Shown here: piece after piece, positions 1-4,058 of the stretch
Layout: each line of letters starts with the position of its first letter
Position numbering within the stretch: position 1 is the stretch's first letter
Assembly (NCBI GenBank): GCA_019428955.1
Contig: JAHYJF010000241.1
Location: forward strand, 1 to 5,274
Source: Burkholderiaceae bacterium
Lineage (GTDB): Bacteria; Pseudomonadota; Gammaproteobacteria; Burkholderiales; Burkholderiaceae_E
Reading direction: 5' to 3'
DNA: 5,274 nucleotides
Position numbers and translations under genes: made by a program
The notes under the pieces: generated by a model
What the model was told of the DNA's origin: nothing
Database searches by the model: none
The model's input: the letters and a program-made list of their open reading frames with translations, nothing else

Positions 1-292
1 ACTCGGCCCGCGTGGTCAGCTGAAAGCGCAGCGTGTCGAGAAACTGCGGATAGTGGCGCTGCATAATGCGAAACAGGTTCGCCACGTCGCGGCCGCGGTC
101 GTTGATTACCTCGGCGCGGGGCCGCGCCTGGCGGCGCAGGAAGATGCCGCCCATGCCCACGAAGGGCTCGGCATAGGTGCTGCAGGGCGTGGCATCGAGG
201 CGGGCGCAGATGCGCCGCGCCAGGTTGCGCTTGCCGCCGAGCCAGGGAGCGACCGGGGCGACGGGATCGACGGGGGTGAGGGGCGTGTTCAT
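1..292 (-). CDS. D12-class DNA adenine methylase, N-terminal part (runs off the left edge)
   Basis: A reading frame begins at an ATG at 292-290 and stays open to base 1, giving 97 codons; the C-terminus is outside the window. The N-terminus carries PWLGGKRNLARRI, the glycine-rich SAM-binding motif of D12 (Dam-like) N6-adenine methyltransferases, then YAEPFVGMGGIFLRR and EVINDRGRDVANLFRIMQRH, the usual second and third conserved blocks. The catalytic DPPY motif would lie further left and is not visible. An in-frame TGA upstream rules out a longer start apart from rare codons. There is no good Shine-Dalgarno sequence, and a 7-bp inverted repeat (308-328) sits just upstream. It is 115 bases downstream of the YbjQ-like gene in the same direction. 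Phages carry such enzymes to protect against restriction or to alter regulation; which applies here is unknown. Confidence 0.9.
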   Translation of the reverse strand, partial: MNTPLTPVDPVAPVAPWLGGKRNLARRICARLDATPCSTYAEPFVGMGGIFLRRQARPRAEVINDRGRDVANLFRIMQRHYPQFLDTLRFQLTTRAE

Positions 293-307
293 CGGGTCGA
301 AAATGCC

Positions 308-328
308 TGTTCAAAGGGGCGTTGAACA
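308..328. repeat. Inverted repeat TGTTCAA-7-TTGAACA upstream of the methylase
   Basis: Arms TGTTCAA (308-314) and TTGAACA (322-328) are perfectly complementary around a 7-base spacer. The inner edge is 15 bases from the methylase ATG. As DNA it could be an operator; as RNA from the leftward strand it could fold just before the start codon. A second small stem, CACCC (327-331) with GGGTG (339-343), and the palindrome CTTCGCGAAG (344-353) follow immediately. There is no U-tract, so a classical terminator is not supported. Confidence 0.4.
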
Positions 329-407
329 CCCTCTGACGGGGTGCTTCGCGAAGGAACATAGCATGAACAAACCTTGAGCGCAAAACACCCTGCGCATCCG
401 GGAGGAG

Positions 408-908
408 TTAAAGCGAACTTGCTTTCATTTTGACGGCGGTGCCTGACGCAACGAGGAACATCATGCTCTTCCCGCCGCCAGAAACCTCGCTGTAGTCGAG
501 ATCGACAGCCACCACCGCGTCTGCCCCTACTTCCAGCGCCTCCTTCCGCAGTTCAGAGAGAACCGTCTTCCGGGCTTCCCGCAACGCATCCTGGAATGCC
601 TTGTTCCGACCGCCGACAAGATCTCGGATGCTCGAGCCGATGTCCTTGAAGACATTCATGCCAAACACGCACTCGGCCGAGATGATCTCGATGCGCTCTG
701 CTATGTCGATGCCAGGCGCAGTTTCGGTGGTCATCATGATCGCATCGAGTCGCGCTGCCAGATCGGCTGCTGCCTTGCGTTGCTCGGCTTCGATGGAGTC
801 GCGCTCGGCTTTCGGTCGCTGCCTCTCCCTGAAGGCGCAGATACCACAAAGCCCCTTTTCGAGATCAAAGCGCGATACTGTTGAGCCACATTCCGAGCAA
901 ACTGCCAT
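408..908 (-). CDS. Zinc-ribbon plus YbjQ/UPF0145-domain protein
   Basis: 166 residues. The start at 908 is chosen because AGGAGGG lies 5 bases upstream, an excellent ribosome binding site; the frame is open further upstream only through an alternative TTG at 977. Residues 1-24 hold two CxxC pairs (C4, C7, C21, C24), a small zinc ribbon. A charged helical linker (about 26-54) follows, then a YbjQ/UPF0145 domain to the end, recognisable from FGMNVFKDIGSSIRDLVGGR, the helix with LREARKTVLSELRKEA, GADAVVAVDLDYSEV and the closing VASGTAVK. The family is often called heavy-metal-binding, but its biochemical function is not established. No signal peptide or membrane segment is seen, so it is probably cytoplasmic. 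It lies on the repressor strand between a gpF-like ORF and a methylase, which fits accessory cargo expressed in the lysogen. Its base composition is less GC-rich than that of the small early genes. Confidence 0.88.
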   Translation of the reverse strand: MAVCSECGSTVSRFDLEKGLCGICAFRERQRPKAERDSIEAEQRKAAADLAARLDAIMMTTETAPGIDIAERIEIISAECVFGMNVFKDIGSSIRDLVGGRNKAFQDALREARKTVLSELRKEALEVGADAVVAVDLDYSEVSGGGKSMMFLVASGTAVKMKASSL

Positions 909-920
909 AACTACCCTCCT

Positions 921-978
921 GAAAACGCGATCCAATTTGACACGGTTCGATATGCCTCTACCAGACGGATTTGCCAAT
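921..978 (-). repeat. Degenerate copy of the repressor 3' end (copy A)
   Basis: Bases 952-978 match 1607-1633, the last codons of the repressor, at 22 of 27 positions, and the 11-mer ATCCAATTTGA at 930-940 recurs exactly at 1565-1575. Read leftward, this copy still spells I-G-K-S-V-W followed by TAG where the true repressor has I-G-K-V-V-W-W. It ends in the ribosome binding site of the YbjQ-like gene. It looks like a recombination scar or duplicated module boundary rather than a gene. Confidence 0.6.
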
Positions 979-1020
979 GCCGATGGGCCGTTCCTTCTGC
1001 TGAACGTCCAAATACGAGGC

Positions 1021-1599
1021 TCAATCAGAGAATCGGAGGCCCAACATCGAAAGATATGCTTTCAGATCAGGGTGGACGTTTCCGAGAAACCCTTCCTCAA
1101 GCTCTTTCGGCAAGCCGGTGGCTGGGTCTGTTTTGTCCCACTCGGGCGGCAGCTGTTTTTGAGGGGAGCCACCTACCCGCTCGGAGCCAGCAAGCGTTCT
1201 GCACCCGAACACCTTGCAGGTGCAACCCCAGCCATTGGCTGGAAAGTAAATCGCCCAGAATCGATGATCTGGAGGCAGCACCATGCGATCAAACGATGTG
1301 TGCCTGTGTCCGGCAATACACGTTGCACCGCGCTGATAGACCCAGTACCCGAACTGACCATCTACCAGCTGCCTTAGCCTGCCAGCTTGGTGCATTCTCC
1401 GTGACTCGATGGCCAAAACCTCAGCTGTCAAAGCGTAAAACGCAGACTTATCAGACACCCGAAGAACCTCACCCCAGCCGAGTTCAGCCGCGAACCTGGT
1501 CAGCGCGATGCGAAATAGTGCGAGGTCGCCGTTAACATGGTCAGTTACAACCTGTTGAAATAAAATCCAATTTGATTTGGCCGATAAGACCTCACCCAA
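1021..1599 (-). CDS. Mu gpF / SPP1 gp7-like head-morphogenesis domain protein (short form)
   Basis: The frame ends at TGA 1021-1023. The only ATG (1395) lies inside the conserved region, so the start is probably a non-ATG codon. I chose TTG at 1599, whose sequence TTGGGTGA overlaps the repressor stop and allows translational coupling (192 residues); GTG at 1458 is the main alternative. The C-terminal half matches the Phage_Mu_F pattern: an AxxxGRxxQ-like helix (HQAGRLRQL), GYWVYQ, AGHRHTSFD, then VLPPDHRFW and FPANGWGCTCKV, corresponding to the family's VLPxDxPFW...YPPNGWxCxC. Upstream, DLALFRIALTRFAAELGWG resembles the helix preceding this domain. Full family members are much longer and lie in the late head operon, so this is a shortened or relocated version on the lysogeny strand. 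It could be a remnant or an active small protein; its role is unknown. Confidence 0.65.
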   Translation of the reverse strand: MGEVLSAKSNWILFQQVVTDHVNGDLALFRIALTRFAAELGWGEVLRVSDKSAFYALTAEVLAIESRRMHQAGRLRQLVDGQFGYWVYQRGATCIAGHRHTSFDRMVLPPDHRFWAIYFPANGWGCTCKVFGCRTLAGSERVGGSPQKQLPPEWDKTDPATGLPKELEEGFLGNVHPDLKAYLSMLGLRFSD

Positions 1600-1633
1600 C
1601 TTCCGTATGCCCCCACCAGACGACCTTGCCAAT
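1556..1633 (-). repeat. Repressor 3' end and junction (copy B of the flanking repeat)
   Basis: This is the partner of the copy at 921-978. It includes the last codons of the functional repressor, its TGA, and an AT-rich stretch with the shared 11-mer ATCCAATTTGA (1565-1575). Relative to copy A it has about 18 extra bases between the two conserved blocks. The two copies flank the gpF-like ORF. Confidence 0.6.
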
Positions 1634-2290
1634 GATCCCAAGCTGCTCGGCGTCAAAGCCGGTGCGCCGCTCTGGCGGCAAACGCAGCGCGGTGTTGTCG
1701 GAGTGGAGCCAAAGCTCCCCTGGGGTCGAGTGCTCGACGCGTTTCACTCTTGCGCCGCCGCTCTCAAAAACGGCGTAGAGGTCAGCCCGGAGCGGTCTTT
1801 CCGGTTGACGCGGTCGAACGGGGACAGTGGTTCGTGCTGTGTCGATCATTACCATGTCGCCGGGGGACAAGGTGGGCAGCATGCTTTCGCCCCGCACCCG
1901 TGCAAGCCTGGCACTGGCAGCTGGCACACCTATCTTTCGTAGCCAATCGCGGCGGAAGACGAGGTAGTCGATCACCTCCGCGTCACCGTTCTCGGCACCG
2001 GCGCCTGCGGCAAGTTCGGCGGCGTGAAGCGCGATTGGCACATACGCCTTTGAGCTCAGGATCACTTGCTCGATTGGGTCGGCCTCGCGCCGAGGGCCAA
2101 AATATAGCTCAAGGTCGAGAACCTCCGCGAGCTTGGCAAGTGCAGGGAAATTGTACCGCTTTTCGCCCGCCCGCGGCATTCGCAGGTTCTTGATCAATGA
2201 AGGATGCCCGACAGCGAGCTTTGACGCTGCAGCGTCGGTAAGCCCCTTGCGCTTAAGCGCGGTGTCGATGGTCTCGAGAATCGGGTCCAT
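1592..2290 (-). CDS. CI/LexA-type phage repressor (XRE HTH plus S24 peptidase)
   Basis: 232 residues. The N-terminus (about 3-65) is a helix-turn-helix: LTDAAASKLAVGHPSLIKNL with the following FPALAKLAEVLDLEL, typical of XRE repressors. A linker leads to an S24/LexA self-cleavage domain: the likely cleavage site is Ala-Gly within ELAAGAG (A95-G96 or A97-G98), the nucleophile is S136 in RGESMLPTL followed by SPGDMVMID, and the general base is K183 in ARVKRVE. The domain ends with IIGKVVWWG. It should bind the three operators just upstream, hold the rightward promoter off and regulate its own. Cleavage stimulated by RecA during DNA damage is expected from the family, not shown here. The ATG at 2290 has no Shine-Dalgarno and lies where transcription should start, so the mRNA is probably leaderless. 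This is a lambda-type repressor, not the Mu c type that shares its DNA-binding domain with MuA. Confidence 0.95.
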   Translation of the reverse strand: MDPILETIDTALKRKGLTDAAASKLAVGHPSLIKNLRMPRAGEKRYNFPALAKLAEVLDLELYFGPRREADPIEQVILSSKAYVPIALHAAELAAGAGAENGDAEVIDYLVFRRDWLRKIGVPAASARLARVRGESMLPTLSPGDMVMIDTARTTVPVRPRQPERPLRADLYAVFESGGARVKRVEHSTPGELWLHSDNTALRLPPERRTGFDAEQLGIIGKVVWWGHTEVG

Positions 2291-2296
2291 CGCGCG

Positions 2297-2325
2297 ATGT
2301 TAGCCTGTAGCGGCTAATTGGTAAA
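2297..2325 (-). promoter_or_regulatory. Repressor promoter (leftward, leaderless)
   Basis: On the minus strand, -35 TTTACC (2325-2320) and -10 TAACAT (2302-2297) are separated by 17 bases. Six bases after the -10 comes the A of the repressor ATG at 2290, so transcription should begin at the start codon. Operator 2300-2317 covers the -10 and most of the spacer, as expected for autorepression. Confidence 0.6.
2300..2317. promoter_or_regulatory. Operator 1 (repressor-proximal)
   Basis: TTAGCCTGTAGCGGCTAA, with 6-bp arms TTAGCC/GGCTAA, is the most symmetric of three related 18-bp sites. It overlaps the -10 of the leftward promoter. Confidence 0.75.
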
Positions 2326-2328
2326 TAG

Positions 2329-2346
2329 TTAGCCTGTAGTGGCTTG
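2329..2346. promoter_or_regulatory. Operator 2 (central)
   Basis: TTAGCCTGTAGTGGCTTG is in the same orientation as operator 1, matching it at 15 of 18 positions. Its centre is 29 bp from that of operator 1. It touches the -35 of the rightward promoter and lies just upstream of the leftward -35, a position from which bound repressor could both block one promoter and contact polymerase at the other. Confidence 0.75.
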
Positions 2347-2373
2347 ACCGATAGCGCCACAACAGGCTAATGT
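2344..2373 (+). promoter_or_regulatory. Early rightward promoter (PR-like, probably leaderless)
   Basis: -35 TTGACC (2344-2349) and -10 TAATGT (2368-2373) are separated by 18 bases. The predicted start site at about 2379-2381 coincides with the ATG at 2379, so the first early gene would be translated from a leaderless message. Operators 2 and 3 overlap its -35 and -10. Confidence 0.65.
2353..2370. promoter_or_regulatory. Operator 3 (early-gene proximal, inverted)
   Basis: Read on the minus strand it is TTAGCCTGTTGTGGCGCT, sharing the TTAGCCTGT half-site with the other two. Its centre is 24 bp from that of operator 2. It covers the spacer and the start of the -10 of the rightward promoter. 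Confidence 0.7.
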
Positions 2374-2378
2374 TGGGT

Positions 2379-2624
2379 ATGGACCAGCGACACGCCCTTA
2401 TCACCTTGGCTGACACGCTTGCCGCCCATCAGGGTGTCACGCACTTCGCGATCTCAATGCGAGCGCTCGGCAAGGGCGACTTCTTCAAGAAGCTCAAGGA
2501 TGGCGGCGACTGCCGCACAGCAACTGCGGCGCGCCTGTTTCGTTGGTTCGGAGATCACTGGCCGACGGATCTGGAGTGGCCGCGTGCCGTGCCGCCGTCG
2601 GGCAAATCAAAGGAGGCCGCGTGA
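2379..2624 (+). CDS. Cro-position small DNA-binding regulator
   Basis: 81 residues from ATG 2379. An in-frame ATG at 2370 is possible but lies inside the predicted -10, so it would not be in the transcript; 2379 falls at the predicted transcription start and no Shine-Dalgarno is present. The protein begins MDQRHALITLADTLAAHQG and contains THFAISMRALGKGDFFKKLK, a compact helical arrangement with a likely recognition helix, then RTATAARLFRWFGDHWP. This pattern (a short HTH-like segment followed by a Trp-rich WF..HWP..L.WP tail) is familiar from small proteins of alphaproteobacterial prophages, but I cannot name a characterised member. As the first gene facing the repressor across shared operators it occupies the cro/ner position, so the inferred job is repressing the repressor promoter. 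Its stop overlaps the next start (TGATG). Confidence 0.8.
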   Translation: MDQRHALITLADTLAAHQGVTHFAISMRALGKGDFFKKLKDGGDCRTATAARLFRWFGDHWPTDLEWPRAVPPSGKSKEAA

Positions 2625-2920
2625 TGTCCGGTTTCAACCTGCAGCGCCACGGGCGCGGCTGGATCGTCGCCGGGCCAGACGGGCGACAGCTTTCGGGCGT
2701 TTATGGCGATCGCGGCCTTGCGGCAGTGCGCCTGGGTGAACTGCAGGACCTGGCCGAGGCCACCGGGCGGCGGATGCGCCGGGCCTGCATGTGCTGCGGC
2801 GTGAGCTTTCAGTCGGCCGGAATTCACAACCGCCTTTGCGTGGACTGCCGGACCGGAACTCCGGTCGAGCGCGTTCCCGCACGGTCGAAAAGCGCAGCAA
2901 GGGCAGAGGGAACAGCATGA
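2624..2920 (+). CDS. Small zinc-ribbon protein with C-x2-C...C-x2-C
   Basis: 98 residues. The start at 2624 is set by AGGAGG (2611-2616) 7 bases upstream and by the one-base overlap with the preceding stop; GTG 2621 is an alternative. The N-terminal third (NLQRHGRGWIVAGPDGRQL) looks like a small beta-rich segment, followed by a helix (AAVRLGELQDLAEATG). C55, C58, C72 and C75 in ACMCCGVSF...GIHNRLCVDC form a probable zinc-binding ribbon; the GIHNRxCxxC pattern recurs in small phage proteins of alphaproteobacteria. The tail (about 79-98) is basic and probably disordered. The function is unknown; nucleic-acid or protein binding is the reasonable inference. Second gene of the early operon; its stop overlaps the next ATG by four bases. 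Confidence 0.85.
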   Translation: MSGFNLQRHGRGWIVAGPDGRQLSGVYGDRGLAAVRLGELQDLAEATGRRMRRACMCCGVSFQSAGIHNRLCVDCRTGTPVERVPARSKSAARAEGTA

Positions 2921-3048
2921 GCATGATGCGCAAACTGATCGCTGGCGCGCGCTGGCTGGACAACCACTGGCTGGGCGACCTGATCGGGGCGGTGTGCCTG
3001 ATGATGATCGGATATGGCGGCTTTTTCATCGCGGGGATTTTGCAGTGA
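2917..3048 (+). CDS. 43-residue single-pass membrane protein
   Basis: The start at 2917 overlaps the previous stop (ATGA) and has AGAGGG (2905-2910) 6 bases upstream; ATG 2923 is also possible. A basic N-terminus (MSMMRKLIAGARW) is followed by one hydrophobic segment, LIGAVCLMMIGYGGFFIAGI, about residues 22-41, ending in LQ. The positive N-terminus predicts the N-terminus inside the cell. There is no cleavage site, so it should stay in the inner membrane. Tiny membrane proteins of this kind in early phage operons are sometimes superinfection-exclusion or envelope-modifying proteins; nothing here decides it. Confidence 0.75.
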   Translation: MSMMRKLIAGARWLDNHWLGDLIGAVCLMMIGYGGFFIAGILQ

Positions 3049-3299
3049 AGGCACTGATTACGGAACGCAACCTGCCCTCTGGGCATGACCTTTTTGCGGC
3101 CATGCGCGCGCTTTATTTCGAGGTGCGCGAGACCGAGGCGGCGGCGAATGAGGCCGAGTGCGAGCATGCCGCCGACGACCTTTGGCGCAGTTTCGACCGG
3201 CAGGTTGACGAGCTGCTCGAGCTGCTTTGGGCGCTCGAGGTCGGCGGTCATCTGGCCGCGATTTCAAATCGGTTCGCAGTGCAAGAGGGAAAAGCATGA
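3045..3299 (+). CDS. Small acidic helical early protein, unknown function
   Basis: 84 residues from GTG 3045, which overlaps the preceding TGA (GTGA). This start fits the spacing of the operon; the frame is open further upstream, but only inside the preceding gene. It is rich in Glu/Asp/Ala and almost entirely predicted helical (DLFAAMRALYFEVRETEAAA, then DDLWRSFDRQVDELLELLWA), with heptad-like leucines, so a helical bundle or dimer is likely. It ends SNRFAVQEGKA. There is no recognised domain, cysteine or membrane segment. It resembles the following gene product in size and acidity, possibly a distant paralogue. Confidence 0.75.
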   Translation: MKALITERNLPSGHDLFAAMRALYFEVRETEAAANEAECEHAADDLWRSFDRQVDELLELLWALEVGGHLAAISNRFAVQEGKA

Positions 3300-3538
3300 A
3301 CGAACACCTGCACCGCATCGGGCCAGTCAGCCAATGGCAGCACGCGATCGATCTGCTGGCCGAGGCGCGCCGCCTGGCGCCGCTGATGAAGGCGCGCGAG
3401 GGCTCGCCGATGCGCGATGCCGCGACGCAGGCCTATGTCGAGGCGGTCGACGAGCTGGTCGCGGTGCTGGGGGTGATGGCCGATACCGGCGCGCTCGAGC
3501 CGGTCAGCGAGTATTTTGCCGTGGTTTACGGGGGGTGA
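3296..3538 (+). CDS. Small helical early protein, unknown function
   Basis: 80 residues from ATG 3296, overlapping the preceding stop (ATGA), with AAGAGGG (3283-3289) 6 bases upstream. Predicted mostly alpha-helical: SQWQHAIDLLAEARRLAPLM, then AYVEAVDELVAVLGVMADTG. Both it and the upstream protein end with a similar short segment (GGHLAAISNRFAV there, TGALEPVSEYFAVV here), which suggests divergent duplication. No function can be assigned. Two bases separate its stop from the next ATG. Confidence 0.78.
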   Translation: MNEHLHRIGPVSQWQHAIDLLAEARRLAPLMKAREGSPMRDAATQAYVEAVDELVAVLGVMADTGALEPVSEYFAVVYGG

Positions 3539-3540
3539 GC

Positions 3541-3768
3541 ATGCATGCCGCGCCCCTGACCTCGCCCCGCCTGCAGCGAGTGCTGGCTGTGCTCGGCGAC
3601 GGGCGGGCGCACACGACGCGCGACATCGTGCGGCGGGGCCGGGTGATGGCGGTGAACGCCTGTGTGGCCGAGCTGCGCGAGCATGGGGCCAAAATCAGCT
3701 GCACCGCGCGCATCATCACCGGGCGGCGGCGGTTTTTCTATCTGATGACGAAGGGGCCAAGGACGTGA
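3541..3768 (+). CDS. Small winged-helix DNA-binding protein
   Basis: 75 residues from ATG 3541, preceded by GGGGGTGAGC, a purine-rich ribosome binding site that overlaps the previous stop. The layout is that of a compact winged helix: helix 1 SPRLQRVLAVLGDG, a loop with AHTTRDIV (helix 2), recognition helix AVNACVAELREHGA, then a beta wing ISCTARIITGRRRFFYLM. Proteins with this T..DI....AVN..VAELR.HG.KI.C pattern are common as HTH proteins in prophages and often act as transcription or replication accessory factors. It is basic and should bind DNA; its target is unknown. The next start overlaps or closely follows its TGA. Confidence 0.78.
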   Translation: MHAAPLTSPRLQRVLAVLGDGRAHTTRDIVRRGRVMAVNACVAELREHGAKISCTARIITGRRRFFYLMTKGPRT

Positions 3769-3770
3769 GT

Positions 3771-4058
3771 ATGAGAATGACGTACAAGCACACGCTCGAG
3801 CGGGTTGATTTCTGGCTGACGGTCATTTTGAGCCACGTCGAGCGCTTGTGTGCCGAGGCACACAAGGATGATGACGACATCGGCCGCATTCTCGAGGAGC
3901 AGGACCGCGACGTCTTAGAGATCATCACCGATACCGCTGATGAAGTGCTGTTCAAGGTTCAGGAGATTGTCGTTGAAAACCGGCTGAACATCGCCACATC
4001 GTTGGGTCGCGCTGAGGCCCTGCTCCCGCATAGCGGCGGAGAACATGGCGATGCGTGA
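3771..4058 (+). CDS. Acidic early protein of unknown function
   Basis: 95 residues from ATG 3771, with AAGGA (3759-3763) 7 bases upstream; GTG 3765 and ATG 3777 are alternatives. The N-terminal half contains an amphipathic helix (LERVDFWLTVILSHVERLC), then an acidic stretch (DDDDIGRILEEQDRDVLEII) and a helix VLFKVQEIVVENRLNIA. There is no cysteine pair or known domain. The coding sequence contains a 22-bp near-perfect palindrome at 3845-3866. It overlaps the ParB-like gene by 14 bases, more than the other junctions, and its codon use is less GC-biased than that of the preceding small genes, as in the ParB-like gene, so the two may have been acquired together. Confidence 0.75.
   Translation: MRMTYKHTLERVDFWLTVILSHVERLCAEAHKDDDDIGRILEEQDRDVLEIITDTADEVLFKVQEIVVENRLNIATSLGRAEALLPHSGGEHGDA
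3845..3866. repeat. 22-bp near-perfect palindrome inside coding sequence
   Basis: Arms CTTGTGTGCC (3845-3854) and GGCACACAAG (3857-3866) are exact inverse complements around a 2-base centre, GA. The centre is short for a free hairpin, and the shape is that of a binding site for a dimeric DNA-binding protein. It lies about 180 bases before the ParB-like gene. Confidence 0.7.

Noticed and set aside
315..353. Intrinsic terminator between the YbjQ-like gene and the methylase
   Set aside because: Small stems are present but neither strand has a following T-run, so a Rho-independent terminator is not supported.
601..1377. 258-codon plus-strand open frame
   Set aside because: It spans the antisense of the YbjQ-like gene, the scar and the gpF-like ORF, with no domain and no ribosome binding site. 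The opposite strand has conserved motifs.
2851..2866. 16-bp palindrome GACCGGA-AC-TCCGGTC
   Set aside because: 7-bp arms of G/C-rich sequence are not rare in DNA of this composition; it is much weaker than the three repeats kept and has no contextual support.
2634..3251. 205-codon minus-strand open frame across the small early genes
   Set aside because: Antisense to three overlapping genes with good starts and spacing; composition is Arg/Pro/Ala shadow-like.
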